From Plantactinospora sp. BC1 (GTDB lineage: Bacteria > Actinomycetota > Actinomycetes > Mycobacteriales > Micromonosporaceae), in contig NZ_CP028158.1 in the NCBI RefSeq assembly GCF_003030345.1, positions 7,378,001-7,442,000 of the forward strand: a stretch of DNA of 64,000 nt, given 5' to 3'. The number at the start of each line of letters is the position of its first letter. Position 1 is the first letter of the stretch. The notes beneath the pieces are model-generated. The model saw only the letters and a list, made by a program, of their open reading frames with translations. It had not been told where the DNA came from and ran no database searches. The position numbers and the translations under genes are program-made. Positions 38,505 through 47,868 of the stretch are shown in pieces.

Positions 38505-39461
38505 TCACTCCGGCTCCGGGTCGGCCACCGCGACCATCGCCGGCCGCAGCAGCGCGTCGTTGACCTGGTAGCCGCGGCGCAGTACCTCCACACAGGTCGG
38601 CTCGGTGACCTCGGCCGAGGTCTGGTGCGCGACCGCCTCGTGCTGGTTCGGGTCGAAGGGGTCGCCCTTCTCGCCGAACGGGGTCAGCCCGAACTTGGCC
38701 AGTGCCCCGATCAACTGGTCCGCCACCGTGCCGAACGGCCCGACCAGGTCGCCGTGCTCACGGGCCCGGTCCAGGTCGTCGAGGACGGGCAGCAGCGCGG
38801 CGAGTACGACCCGGGTGGCCCGGTCGGCGTCCCTGGCCCGCTCCCGGTCCATCCGTCGGCGGTAGTTGGCGAACTCCGCGGTCACCCGCTGGAGGTCCCT
38901 GGTCCGCTCGTCCAGCTCCGCCCGGAGCGCCCCGAGCTCGGCGCCGAGCGGGCCGGGCCCGTCGGCGTCGGCCTCGGTGACCGGCTTGACCGGGGCGTCC
39001 ACCACCGGCCCGTCCGTGCCGGACGGCGGTCCCTCCGCCAGCACCTCGGCGAGTTCGTCCTCGTCCACCACCGGGGAGGTCGGGTCACCGGAGTCGTCGG
39101 TGGTCGCCCCGCCCCGTTCGGTCGTCGCGTCGTCGATCACCTCCGGCCCGTCCTCGGCCGACTTCGCGTCGTCCACGGAGGCGGCGGCACCGCTCGAACC
39201 GGTGTCGTCGACCTCACCGGCGGCCACCACCGGCTCGGCGTCACCCGGCGGCTCCGGATCCGGGTTCGGGTCCTTCGCCGCCAGCCTGGTGCCGTCGGTC
39301 GTACCGTCCGGGACCGGCTGCTCGTCGGTCAGATTGATCTTCCGGTTGTTCCGGATGACGACGCCCTCGCCGGCCGTGCCCGAGGCAGGGTCGGCGGTCG
39401 CGGAGCCACCCGGCGCCGACCCGGTGGGTTCCGGATCGGCGGCTCGTGGCTTGTCCGTCAT
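38505..39461 (-). CDS. grpE: GrpE nucleotide exchange factor with a long acidic N terminus
   Basis: The 318-residue protein has a standard C-terminal GrpE core (from about residue 165): ERTRDLQRVTAEFANYRRRM, VLAALLPVLDDLDRARE and the beta domain ending NQHEAVAHQTSAEVTEPTCVEVLRRGYQVNDALLRPAMVAVA. The N-terminal 150 residues are unusually long and rich in Asp, Glu, Pro and Ser (PGDAEPVVAAGEVDDTG and similar), where most GrpE proteins have about 30-50. GrpE releases ADP from DnaK. The gene lies 57 bases after the dnaK stop. Confidence 0.94.
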   Translation of the reverse strand: MTDKPRAADPEPTGSAPGGSATADPASGTAGEGVVIRNNRKINLTDEQPVPDGTTDGTRLAAKDPNPDPEPPGDAEPVVAAGEVDDTGSSGAAASVDDAKSAEDGPEVIDDATTERGGATTDDSGDPTSPVVDEDELAEVLAEGPPSGTDGPVVDAPVKPVTEADADGPGPLGAELGALRAELDERTRDLQRVTAEFANYRRRMDRERARDADRATRVVLAALLPVLDDLDRAREHGDLVGPFGTVADQLIGALAKFGLTPFGEKGDPFDPNQHEAVAHQTSAEVTEPTCVEVLRRGYQVNDALLRPAMVAVADPEPE

Positions 39462-39518
39462 TCAATTACCTCGATCCGTTGTGCTTACGGCCAGCCCGGG
39501 TACGCACCGAACGCGTCG

Positions 39519-41399
39519 TCACTTCTTGTCGTCCTCGTCGACGATCTCCGCGTCCACCACGTCGTCGGCGCCGCCCTTGGCACCGGTCGGGCCGCCCTCC
39601 GGGCCGGCACCGGCGGCACCCGGCTGCCCCTGCTGCTCGGCCTGCTGCTGCGCGTAGAGCAGCGAGCCGGCCTCCTGGGAGACCTTGAGCAGCTTCTCGT
39701 GCGCCGACTTGACGTTCTCCAGGTCGGTGCCGCCGAGCGCGGAGCGCAGGTCGCCGAGCGCCTCGTTGATCTTGTCGCGCGGCTCGGCCGGCAGCTTGTC
39801 CCCGCTCTCGGCGAGGAACTTCTCGGTCTGCCACTGGAGCTGCTCGGCCTGGTTGCGGGTCTCCGCCTCGTCCCGGCGCCGCTTGTCCTCGTCGGCGTGG
39901 TCCTGGGCGTCCCGCATCATCCGCTCGATGTCGTCCTTCGGCAGCGCCGAGCCGCCGGTGATCGTCATCGACTGCTCCTTGCCGGTGCCGAGGTCCTTCG
40001 CGTTGACGTGCACGATGCCGTTCGCGTCGATGTCGAAGGTGACCTCGATCTGCGGTACGCCGCGCGGCGCCGGCGGCAGGCCGGTCAGCTCGAAGGTGCC
40101 GAGCTTCTTGTTGTACGCCGCGATGTCCCGCTCGCCCTGGAAGACCTGGATCAGCACCGACGGCTGGTTGTCGTCGGCGGTGGTGAAGACCTCGGAGCGC
40201 TTGGTCGGGATGGTCGTGTTGCGCTCGATCAGCTTGGTGAAGATGCCGCCCTTGGTCTCGATGCCCAGCGACAGCGGGGTCACGTCGAGCAGCAGGACGT
40301 CCTTGACCTCGCCCTTGAGCACACCGGCCTGGAGCGCGGCACCGACCGCGACGACCTCGTCCGGGTTGACGCCCTTGTTGGGCTCGCGGCCGGTGAGCTG
40401 CTTGACCAGCTCGGAGACGGCCGGCATCCGGGTCGAGCCGCCGACCAGGATCACGTGGTCGACGTCGGAGACCTTGACCCCGGCGTCCTTGATGGCCTGG
40501 TCGAACGGGCCCTTGCAGCGGTCGAGCAGATCCTGCGTCATCCGCTGGAACTCCGCCCGGGTCAGCGTCACGTCGAGGTGCAGCGGCGCCGACGGGGCAC
40601 CGTCGCCACCCGCCGGGCCGGCGGTGATGTACGGCAGGTTGATGCTGGTGGTGGTGGCGGCGGAAAGCTCGATCTTGGCCTTCTCGGCCGCCTCGCGCAG
40701 CCGCTGCATCGCCATCTTGTCCTGGGACAGGTCGACGCCGTGCTGGCCACGGAAGGTCTTCACCAGGTGGTCGATGATCCGCTCGTCCCAGTCGTCGCCA
40801 CCGAGGTGGTTGTCACCGCTGGTCGACTTGACCTCGATGACCCCCTCGGCCAGCTCCAGCAGCGACACGTCGAAGGTGCCGCCACCGAGGTCGAAGACCA
40901 GGACGGTCTGCTCCTTGGAGCCCTTGTCCAGCCCGTACGCCAGCGCCGCCGCGGTCGGCTCGTTCACGATCCGCAGCACGTTGAAGCCGGCGATCTCCCC
41001 GGCCTCCTTGGTGGCGGTCCGCTGGGCGTCGCTGAAGTACGCCGGAACCGTGATCACGGCGTCGGTGATCCGCTCGCCCAGGTACGCCTCGGCGTCCCGC
41101 TTGAGCTTCATCAGCGTCCGGGCGGAGATCTCCTGTGAGGTGTACTTCTTTCCGTCGATGTCGACGGACCAGTTGGTGCCCATCTCCCGCTTGACCGACC
41201 GGATGGTCCGGTCCGGGTTGGTCACCGCCTGACGCTTGGCGACCTCACCGACGAGCACCTCGCCGTTGCGGGCGAACGCGACGATAGAAGGAGTCGTCCG
41301 CGAGCCCTCGGCGTTCGCGATGACGGTGGGCTCACCGCCTTCGAGAACGCTGACGCAGGAATTCGTCGTGCCGAGGTCGATGCCGACCGCACGTGCCAT
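39519..41399 (-). CDS. dnaK: Hsp70 chaperone DnaK
   Basis: The 626-residue protein has the full Hsp70 layout: N-terminal ATPase domain with [43 protein letters not shown] and [10 protein letters not shown]; substrate domain with [16 protein letters not shown]; and a Gly/Gln-rich C-terminal tail ending EIVDEDDKK. It folds and protects proteins in an ATP cycle with DnaJ and GrpE and also co-represses with HspR. It is the first gene of dnaK-grpE-dnaJ-hspR. GAGGAAG precedes the ATG, and a HAIR operator lies 65 bases upstream. Confidence 0.98.
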   Translation of the reverse strand: MARAVGIDLGTTNSCVSVLEGGEPTVIANAEGSRTTPSIVAFARNGEVLVGEVAKRQAVTNPDRTIRSVKREMGTNWSVDIDGKKYTSQEISARTLMKLKRDAEAYLGERITDAVITVPAYFSDAQRTATKEAGEIAGFNVLRIVNEPTAAALAYGLDKGSKEQTVLVFDLGGGTFDVSLLELAEGVIEVKSTSGDNHLGGDDWDERIIDHLVKTFRGQHGVDLSQDKMAMQRLREAAEKAKIELSAATTTSINLPYITAGPAGGDGAPSAPLHLDVTLTRAEFQRMTQDLLDRCKGPFDQAIKDAGVKVSDVDHVILVGGSTRMPAVSELVKQLTGREPNKGVNPDEVVAVGAALQAGVLKGEVKDVLLLDVTPLSLGIETKGGIFTKLIERNTTIPTKRSEVFTTADDNQPSVLIQVFQGERDIAAYNKKLGTFELTGLPPAPRGVPQIEVTFDIDANGIVHVNAKDLGTGKEQSMTITGGSALPKDDIERMMRDAQDHADEDKRRRDEAETRNQAEQLQWQTEKFLAESGDKLPAEPRDKINEALGDLRSALGGTDLENVKSAHEKLLKVSQEAGSLLYAQQQAEQQGQPGAAGAGPEGGPTGAKGGADDVVDAEIVDEDDKK

Positions 41400-41702
41400 C
41401 TTCGCTTCCTCGCTTCGTTACAAGGCAGGTGACGGGCACCGCCCGCACTGCACCCACCGCAAGTTGAGTGGACCGGACTCAATAGTGCCACGATCCGCCG
41501 TACGTGCAAAGTCGGACTTGAGTCACATCGACGCAACCCACCCCAGGGCCCTCACCACTGCGAATCCCTCCACCCGTCGGCGCATCGACAGTGGTCGTGG
41601 GGATCCGGACACCCGGCGAGGAAAGCGACGGCCGGCGCCGCGCTGATCCGCGAGCAACCGTGCCTGTTGTCTGTGTTGCAGGGATCGGGCAGTCTTTACC
41701 CC
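41400..41702. other. 303-bp divergent intergenic region of dnaK
   Basis: It holds the dnaK leader and HAIR operator (41464-41482). The rest, towards the divergent GTPase gene, shows no hairpin and no strong promoter for that gene. Confidence 0.6.
41464..41482. promoter_or_regulatory. HAIR operator (HspR site) upstream of dnaK
   Basis: TTGAGT-GGACCGG-ACTCAA is a perfect six-base inverted repeat with a seven-base spacer, the core of the HspR-binding HAIR element. It sits in the dnaK promoter region and matches the clpB site exactly in both arms. Confidence 0.93.
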
Positions 41703-43622
41703 GTGACGACCCACGGCGAACCGGCCACCGGCCTCGGCACGCCCCTGGTCGGCCCGGAAACCCCCATCGCCGACGCGGATCGCGAGCCGGCGGAAAGCAC
41801 CCCACGGCACCCGCCGGCCGACGACCCGGCCGCTGCGACCGAGGAGCTGCCGACCGCCCCCGTGCCGCCCGGGACCGCCCCCGCAGCGGACTCCCCGGCC
41901 GGGGACGGGTCCGACCTGCGCTGGGCGCTCACCCGGCTGCGGGCCGCGATCGACGTCACCGCCTATCCGCTGACACTGCCCGGGGCGGACGAGGCCCGAC
42001 AGCTCGGCTCGACGCTGCGCGCCCAGCTCGCCGACTACCTGCTGCCGCGACTCGCCCGGCTCGACGCGCCGCTGCTGGTGGTCGTCGGCGGCTCGACCGG
42101 CGCCGGCAAGTCGACCCTGGTCAACAGCCTGGTCCAGGCCCGGGTCAGCAGCGTCGGGGTGCTCCGGCCGACCACCCGCTCCCCGGTGCTCGTCTGCAGC
42201 CCGCTCGACTCGGCGTGGTTCCGCCAGGGCGACCTGCTGCCCGGACTGACCCGGACCACCACCCCCGGGGACCAACCGGACACCCTGCACCTGGTCACCG
42301 CGCCGGCCCTCCCCGCCGGGCTGGCCTTCCTGGACGCCCCCGACATCGATTCGGTGGTGGACGCCAACCGGGTGCTCGCGGCCCAACTGCTCGCCGCCGC
42401 CGACCTCTGGCTCTTCGTCACCACCGCCGCCCGGTACGCCGACGCGGTGCCCTGGGAACTGCTGCACACCGCGCGGCTGCGCGGCACCGCGATCGCGCTG
42501 GTCCTCGACCGGGTACCACCGGCCGCCACCGACGAGGTGGCCGCGCACCTGGCCGAGATGCTCGCCGAACACCAGCTCGGCGCCGCATCCCTCTTCGTAC
42601 TCCCCGAGACCGTCGTCGACGGGCAGGGGCTGCTACCCGGACGGCTGACCGAGCCGCTGCGCTCCTGGTTCGGCCGGCTCGCCGCCGACTCGGAGGCCCG
42701 GGCCGCGGTGATCCGGCAGACCCTGCACGGCGCCGTCGCCGCACTGGTCCCGGCCGTCGAGAGCCTGGCCACCGCCGCCGACCAGCAGGCGAACGCCGCA
42801 CAGGCGCTGGACGAACGGGTCCGCAGCGGCTATCGGGGCGCCCGCCGCTCGGTCGAGGAGGCGCTGCGGGACGGCCGGCTGCTCCGGGGCGAGGTGCTGG
42901 CCCGCTGGCAGGAGTTCGTCGGTACCGGTGAACTCTTCCGCACCCTGGAGGCCCGGGTCGGCCAGCTCCGCGACCGGGTCGTCGCCGCGCTGACCGGCCG
43001 ACCCGCCCCGAACGCCCAGCTCCGCAGCGCGATCGAGTCGCAGCTCGTCACCCTGCTGCGCGAGGCGGCCGCCACGGCCGCCGAGCAGACCGCCGCGGCC
43101 TGGCAGACCCACCCGGCCGGCGCGGCACTGCTCACCCCCGAGCTGTCCCGGCCCGCCGAGGACCTGCCCGAACGCGCCGAGCGGCTGGTCCGGGACTGGC
43201 AGCGCGGCGTACTGGAACTCGTCCGCGCCCAGGGCGGCGACAAGCGGTTCGTGGCCCGCAGCGCGGCGTACGCGGTGAACGCCACCGGCCTGGCGGTGAT
43301 GATCGCGGTCTTCGCCTCCACCGCGTTCATCCCGACCGGCCTGGAGGTGGCGGCGGCCGGCGGCACCACCGTCGCCGCGCAGAAGGTACTCGAAGCGATC
43401 TTCGGCGACCAGGCGATCCGTACCCTGGCCACCCGGGCCCGGGCCGACCTGCTCGGTATGGTCGACCGACTCTTCGACGAGGAGGCGGCCCGCTACCTGG
43501 CCCGCACCGCGGCGGCCGGTGTCGACGCCGCACACGGCGACCAGCTCCGCGAGGCGGCCCGGCTGGTCGACGCCGCGCGGGGCGACGCGGGCGAGACGGC
43601 CGGAGCGGAGGCGACCCGATGA
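41703..43622 (+). CDS. dynamin-like GTPase (first of a pair)
   Basis: Starting at GTG 41703, the 639-residue protein has an unstructured acidic/Pro N terminus (1-100), then a dynamin-type GTPase domain with P-loop GGSTGAGKST near residue 130, LVNSLVQARVSSVGVLRPTT (switch I Thr) and FLDAPDIDSV (G3). Long alanine-rich helices and one hydrophobic hairpin (VNATGLAVMIAVFASTAFI, about 525-545) follow. The stop overlaps the next start as ATGA. Streptomyces encodes a similar pair, DynA and DynB, that stabilises sporulation septa; I infer an analogous membrane-remodelling role, not proved. Confidence 0.83.
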   Translation: MTTHGEPATGLGTPLVGPETPIADADREPAESTPRHPPADDPAAATEELPTAPVPPGTAPAADSPAGDGSDLRWALTRLRAAIDVTAYPLTLPGADEARQLGSTLRAQLADYLLPRLARLDAPLLVVVGGSTGAGKSTLVNSLVQARVSSVGVLRPTTRSPVLVCSPLDSAWFRQGDLLPGLTRTTTPGDQPDTLHLVTAPALPAGLAFLDAPDIDSVVDANRVLAAQLLAAADLWLFVTTAARYADAVPWELLHTARLRGTAIALVLDRVPPAATDEVAAHLAEMLAEHQLGAASLFVLPETVVDGQGLLPGRLTEPLRSWFGRLAADSEARAAVIRQTLHGAVAALVPAVESLATAADQQANAAQALDERVRSGYRGARRSVEEALRDGRLLRGEVLARWQEFVGTGELFRTLEARVGQLRDRVVAALTGRPAPNAQLRSAIESQLVTLLREAAATAAEQTAAAWQTHPAGAALLTPELSRPAEDLPERAERLVRDWQRGVLELVRAQGGDKRFVARSAAYAVNATGLAVMIAVFASTAFIPTGLEVAAAGGTTVAAQKVLEAIFGDQAIRTLATRARADLLGMVDRLFDEEAARYLARTAAAGVDAAHGDQLREAARLVDAARGDAGETAGAEATR

Positions 43623-45337
43623 CCGACATCCTGGGCAGGGTCCGGGACGCGATCCGCCCCGACCAGCGGGCCGACCCGGACCGGCTGGTCGAACGCCTGC
43701 ACGCGGTCAACCGGTTCCTCGGCGCCGTCGACGGCCACCTGCCCGACGAACGGCTGGTCGCGGCGCACACCCTGATCGAGCGGGCCGGCACCCGGCTGGC
43801 GCTCTCGCTGAACCACACCGTGGTGGCGCTGGCCGGTGCCACCGGCAGCGGCAAGTCCAGCCTCTTCAACTCGCTGGCCCGGTTCGAGATGTCACCGGTC
43901 GGGGTGCGCCGGCCGACCACCGGGGTCACCCACGCCTGCGTCTGGGGGCCGCTGGACGACGCGACCCGGCTGCTCGACTGGGTCGGCGTACTGCCCCGGC
44001 ACCGGTTCGTCCGGGAGAGCGCGCTGGACGGCGCCGACGAGGCGGCCCTGCACGGCCTGGTCCTGCTCGACCTGCCCGACTTCGACTCGGTCGAGTGGTC
44101 GCACCGCTCCGAGGTGGACCGGCTGCTCGGCCTGGTCGACCTCGTCGTCTGGGTGGTCGACCCGCAGAAGTACGCCGACAAGGTACTGCACCGCAGCTAC
44201 CTGCGCGAGTTCCACCGGCACCGGGACGTCACCGTGGTGGTGCTCAACCAGGCCGACCGGCTGGGCCCGGACGAACTGCCCCGGGTGCTGGCCGACCTGC
44301 GCCGACTGGTCGACGCCGACCAGCTCGACGGGGTGCCGGTGCTCGCCACCTCGGCGCTGACCGACGCCGGTACGGCACCGCTGCGGGCCGCCCTGGAGCA
44401 GGCTGTCGCACAGCGGCAGGCCGCGCTGCGCCGGCTCTCCGGCGACGTCGACACGGTCGTCGACGGGCTCGGCGATCTGGTCGACTCCGGACGGGCCGAC
44501 GACGACGTCGACCGGCCGACGATCCGGCGGCTGATCGACGCGCTGGCCGGCGCGGCGGGCGTACCAGCGGTGGCGGAGGCGACCGAGCAGGCGTACCGGC
44601 ACCGGGCGGTGGCGGCGACCGGCTGGCCGCTGGCCCGGGGCCTGCGCCGGCTCCGCCCCGACCCGCTCCGCCGGCTGCACCTGGCCGAGGCACCCGCCGA
44701 GCCGGAACGGGTACCCGAGCCGGGTGGACTGCTCGGCCTCGACCGCCCGCCGGTGGCCGCGACCTCGGTACCCGAGCCGACCGCAGCGCAGCGTTCCGCG
44801 GTCGGGCTGGCCGTCCGGGCGGTCGCCGACCGGGCTGCCGCGACCCTGCCCGGTCCCTGGTCGGCGGCGGTGACCGCGGCGTCCCGGTCCCGGCTGGCCG
44901 ACCTGCCCGACGCGCTCGACCGGGCCGTCGCCACCACCGACCTCGGGATGGACCGCCGGCCGGTCTGGTGGCGGCTGGTCAACGCCGTGCAGTGGCTGGT
45001 GACCGTCGCCGCCGCCATCGGCCTGGGTTGGCTGCTCTTCGGCTACGCGGTACGCGCCCTCGGGCTGCCGGAACTGGACTACCCGATGGTCGGGGCGGTG
45101 CCGCTGCCCACCGTCGCGCTGCTCGGCGGCCTGCTCTGCGGTGCACTGCTCTCCCTGCTGGTCAAGCCGGTGATCAGGTGGGCGGCCCGGCGGGCCCGGT
45201 GGCGGGCCGAGGGGCGGATGCACGACGCGGTGGCCGAGGCCGCCCGGGGGTACGTGGTGACCCCGGTCCGCGAGGTGCTGCGCGCGTACGCCGAGGCGCG
45301 GTCCGCGCTGGCCGTCGCGTCGGCACGTCGCCGATGA
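43619..45337 (+). CDS. dynamin-like/YfjP-type GTPase (second of a pair)
   Basis: The 572-residue protein has a GTPase domain with GATGSGKSSLFN near residue 75, RRPTTGVTH, LLDLPDFDSVEW (G3) and VVLNQADRLG (G4, NQAD). The C-terminal third holds two membrane segments (LVTVAAAIGLGWLLFGYAV, VALLGGLLCGALLSLLV, about residues 460-525) and a basic tail. It overlaps both neighbours by ATGA, so it is translationally coupled to the first GTPase and to the small membrane protein. Family members tether or remodel membranes. Possibly involved in septation or sporulation like DynB. Confidence 0.85.
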   Translation: MTDILGRVRDAIRPDQRADPDRLVERLHAVNRFLGAVDGHLPDERLVAAHTLIERAGTRLALSLNHTVVALAGATGSGKSSLFNSLARFEMSPVGVRRPTTGVTHACVWGPLDDATRLLDWVGVLPRHRFVRESALDGADEAALHGLVLLDLPDFDSVEWSHRSEVDRLLGLVDLVVWVVDPQKYADKVLHRSYLREFHRHRDVTVVVLNQADRLGPDELPRVLADLRRLVDADQLDGVPVLATSALTDAGTAPLRAALEQAVAQRQAALRRLSGDVDTVVDGLGDLVDSGRADDDVDRPTIRRLIDALAGAAGVPAVAEATEQAYRHRAVAATGWPLARGLRRLRPDPLRRLHLAEAPAEPERVPEPGGLLGLDRPPVAATSVPEPTAAQRSAVGLAVRAVADRAAATLPGPWSAAVTAASRSRLADLPDALDRAVATTDLGMDRRPVWWRLVNAVQWLVTVAAAIGLGWLLFGYAVRALGLPELDYPMVGAVPLPTVALLGGLLCGALLSLLVKPVIRWAARRARWRAEGRMHDAVAEAARGYVVTPVREVLRAYAEARSALAVASARRR

Positions 45338-45831
45338 CCGACGGCACCTCGACGAACGACAGCGCTCCGACGAACGAGAGCGCCCCGACGAACGACGGCG
45401 CGTCGGCGACCCTCGGCAGGTGGCGGCCGGTCCTGGTCCGGGGCGGGCTGGCGCTGCTCGGCATACTCCACGTCTCCTGGGGAGTGCCGGCCGTACTGGC
45501 CCCGCGCTGGTTCTTCGACAACTTCCCCGGTTTCGGGCTGGCCTGGACGGCCGGCTACCCGCCGTACAACTCGCACCTGATGACCGACGTGGGGGCGGCG
45601 TTCCTGACCCTCGGCGTGATGCTGCTGGCCGCCGCCCGGTTCGACGACCGGCGGGTCACCGCCGTGGTGCTGACCGGTCTGCTGATCTTCAGTACCGTGC
45701 ACCTGGTCTTCCACCTGGGGCACGTCGGGACGCTGAGCAGTGCCGATCTGCTCGCCAGCCGGGGGACGCTGCTGCTCGGCGTGCTCGGTCCCGGCGCGCT
45801 GCTGATGCTGGACCGCCACCGACGGGCGTAG
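45334..45831 (+). CDS. small membrane protein coupled to the GTPase pair
   Basis: The ATG at 45334 overlaps the GTPase stop as ATGA. The 165-residue protein starts with a polar repeat (TNDSAPTNESAPTND), followed by four predicted membrane segments: LVRGGLALLGILHVSWGVP, LMTDVGAAFLTLGVMLLAA, AVVLTGLLIFSTVHLVFHL and LLLGVLGPGALLMLD. No family with known role is recognised. Coupling suggests it works with or is regulated with the GTPases, perhaps as a membrane anchor or channel-like partner. The N-terminal repeat may be an unstructured cytoplasmic tail. Confidence 0.82.
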   Translation: MTDGTSTNDSAPTNESAPTNDGASATLGRWRPVLVRGGLALLGILHVSWGVPAVLAPRWFFDNFPGFGLAWTAGYPPYNSHLMTDVGAAFLTLGVMLLAAARFDDRRVTAVVLTGLLIFSTVHLVFHLGHVGTLSSADLLASRGTLLLGVLGPGALLMLDRHRRA

Positions 45832-45840
45832 GGTCGATCC

Positions 45841-47070
45841 ATGGCCTCGCCTCGGACCCCCTTTGAAGCCGTGCTGCATGCCGCCCGCGACGTGACCAAG
45901 CTCGACTGCGCGCTCGACGCCGAAATGCTCGGCACCGCCCTGCTGGGCAGCGTCTACGCGATCGCGGAGGAAGACCGCAACAACGCCGTCCGGGACTTCG
46001 TCGGCGACTTCCTCTCCGCGACCTCCCGTCGGCGTACCGCCGCCGCGACCACGATCCGGACCGTCTTCGCGGCCCTGGTGCCGGACGCCGCCGGTGCCGC
46101 CTCGGTCAAGCCGGGAACGCAGGCCCCGTCCTGGTCCGGCCAGCTCGGCAAGGTACGCCTGACCGGCAGCTACGCCTACGGCGACGTGTACGGCGACCAG
46201 ACCTCCTACCTCGCCACCTTCGCCTACGACGACACCGCGTCGGGCGGCCCGGAGCACGCCGTGGTGGCCCTGGTCGACCACAACATCGGGATCACCAAGG
46301 ACGTCTTCGTCGGCGGCCCCGCCGAGAGGATCCTCGGACAGGTCCGGGAGATGTGTGCCGGCGACGCGCTGACCTGGTTCCGCGAGGAGGATCCGGCCCG
46401 GCTGCGCGACGAGGTGGCCCGGCACCTGGACATCACCGACGAGCTGGGCGACCTGCCCGACGAGGGTTCGCTGGCCACCGACCGGACGCTGGTCGGTGCC
46501 CGGCTGGCGTTGCTGCCCCGGGCGGCGTCGACCGCTGCCCTCCCCGACGAGCCGGAGCCGCTCTCCTCGGCGGAGCGGGACCGGCTGGTCCGGGCCTTCC
46601 TCGCCTCGCCCGAGGCGGCCCGGTTCGGGCTGCCCGAGGTGCCCGAGGCCGACCTCGCCTCACTGCACTTCTGCCTCAGCCTGGTCCTCGACCACTCGGC
46701 GAGCTTCTCCGACCCGGATCCGCTGCGGTGGAGCCCGGCGGTGGCCGGTCTCTTCCTGCTCGACTGGGTGCACCGGCGGGCGGTACTCGACATGGACGAC
46801 GCGGCGATGCTGCCCCGGGTGGTCCGGAGCTGGGCCGCGTACGCCGCCCGGCTGCGCGGACTGCCGGCCGAGGCGGCGGCCCAGACCGACACCTCGGTCG
46901 AGGAGATGGTGCCGGAGTTCGTCCGGCTCTACACCACCGGGGAGCGGCGCAGCCCGGCGACGGCGGCGGTGGCCCAGCTCATCGCCGACGGCGTCGACCC
47001 GAACGACCCGGCGGCGCTGGACGCCTGGATCGAGGCGAACCGGCAGCGCCTGGACGACGACCCGGTGTAG
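45841..47070 (+). CDS. conserved protein of unknown function
   Basis: The 409-residue soluble protein begins ten bases after the small membrane protein gene, so it is probably in the same operon. It shows no signal, membrane helix or catalytic motif. Segments such as FEAVLHAARDVTKLDCALDAEM, RLTGSYAYGDVYGDQTSYLATF and ALVDHNIGITKDVFVG look structured and mixed alpha/beta. The C-terminal half has acidic helices (EMVPEFVRLYTTGERR). It resembles a widely found but unstudied actinobacterial protein. Function cannot be assigned; association with the GTPase operon is the only clue. Confidence 0.8.
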   Translation: MASPRTPFEAVLHAARDVTKLDCALDAEMLGTALLGSVYAIAEEDRNNAVRDFVGDFLSATSRRRTAAATTIRTVFAALVPDAAGAASVKPGTQAPSWSGQLGKVRLTGSYAYGDVYGDQTSYLATFAYDDTASGGPEHAVVALVDHNIGITKDVFVGGPAERILGQVREMCAGDALTWFREEDPARLRDEVARHLDITDELGDLPDEGSLATDRTLVGARLALLPRAASTAALPDEPEPLSSAERDRLVRAFLASPEAARFGLPEVPEADLASLHFCLSLVLDHSASFSDPDPLRWSPAVAGLFLLDWVHRRAVLDMDDAAMLPRVVRSWAAYAARLRGLPAEAAAQTDTSVEEMVPEFVRLYTTGERRSPATAAVAQLIADGVDPNDPAALDAWIEANRQRLDDDPV

Positions 47071-47099
47071 CGAGTCGCCGCCGAGTCCTCCCCGCCCGC

Positions 47100-47714
47100 T
47101 CAGTCCTCCCCGCCGGGTCGGCGCAACAGCTTCGCCCGGCGGGCGGTCAGCGCGGGCAGGTCCACCCGGAGCGGCCACGGGTGCCCGGTCGCGAACGGCT
47201 CGGTGGTGTAGTGGGTGACGTAGCGGTATTTCCGGCTGCCGGGGTCGAGCACCAGTTCGGCGAGGGAGATGGTCGGCTTCTCCTCCTCCGGCACCACGAT
47301 CCAGTACGCCGGGACCCCGGCCCGGGCGTAGAGGGCCCGCTTGGTCTCGGTGTCCCGCAGCGCCGAGGTCGGCGACACCACCTCGACGACCAGCAGCGCG
47401 TCGGTGATCGGAAACGGGGTACGCCGCAGGTGCTCCGCCCGGGTCACCACCACGTCCGGCCGGGGCTCGTTGTGCTCGTCGACAGTGGTCGACTGGTCGG
47501 TGCCGACCACGTAGTCGTCCGATGGGTTGGAATCCCACAGGACGTTTGCGATCCACCGGGCGACGGTGTTGTGGTCGATGGTGGCCGAGGGGGACACGAT
47601 GAGGCGCCCGTCGATCAGCTCGTAGCGCCGGCCGTCATCGGGCAGGGCGTGCAGGTCTGCCGTGGTGTAGCCGTGCGGGCCGGGCCGGTCGAGGGCGATC
47701 GGGGCGGCACTCAT
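47100..47714 (-). CDS. Uma2-family (DUF820) PD-(D/E)XK-like protein
   Basis: The ATG at 47714 has GGAGG about seven bases upstream and is preferred to a much longer upstream frame. The 204-residue protein carries Uma2 signatures: DDGRRYELIDGRLIVSPS near the N terminus, RPDVVVTR, and LVVEVVSPTSALRDTETKR with the putative nuclease Glu and Lys residues, then YARAGVPAYWIVVPEE. Uma2 proteins have a restriction-endonuclease-like fold and are abundant in cyanobacteria and actinobacteria; biochemical role is unproven. No other defense gene is adjacent. Confidence 0.87.
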   Translation of the reverse strand: MSAAPIALDRPGPHGYTTADLHALPDDGRRYELIDGRLIVSPSATIDHNTVARWIANVLWDSNPSDDYVVGTDQSTTVDEHNEPRPDVVVTRAEHLRRTPFPITDALLVVEVVSPTSALRDTETKRALYARAGVPAYWIVVPEEEKPTISLAELVLDPGSRKYRYVTHYTTEPFATGHPWPLRVDLPALTARRAKLLRRPGGED

Positions 47715-47820
47715 CGGAGAACCTCCGGGATCGGTCGGGGAAGCCACGAGGTCAAGGCTACGGGTGGGGCGGTCACGGGCGCCACGCTGACGGAGAGCAC
47801 CGACGTTTTCACGTAACGGC

Positions 47821-47850
47821 GACGGGGCGGCGCGAGTGCGCCGCCCCGTC
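47821..47850. terminator. strong hairpin between the Uma2 and M28 peptidase genes
   Basis: GACGGGGCGGCGC and GCGCCGCCCCGTC form a perfect 13-base stem with a GAGT loop. On the minus strand it begins 18 bases after the peptidase stop. Confidence 0.8.
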
Positions 47851-47868
47851 GTCCGCGTACCGGTCAGA

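Noticed and set aside
38625-41138. 837-codon plus-strand open frame over dnaK and grpE
   Set aside because: Antisense shadow of dnaK.
47100-47714. Uma2 protein as part of a defense island or mobile element
   Set aside because: No transposase, restriction or toxin genes and no composition change around it.
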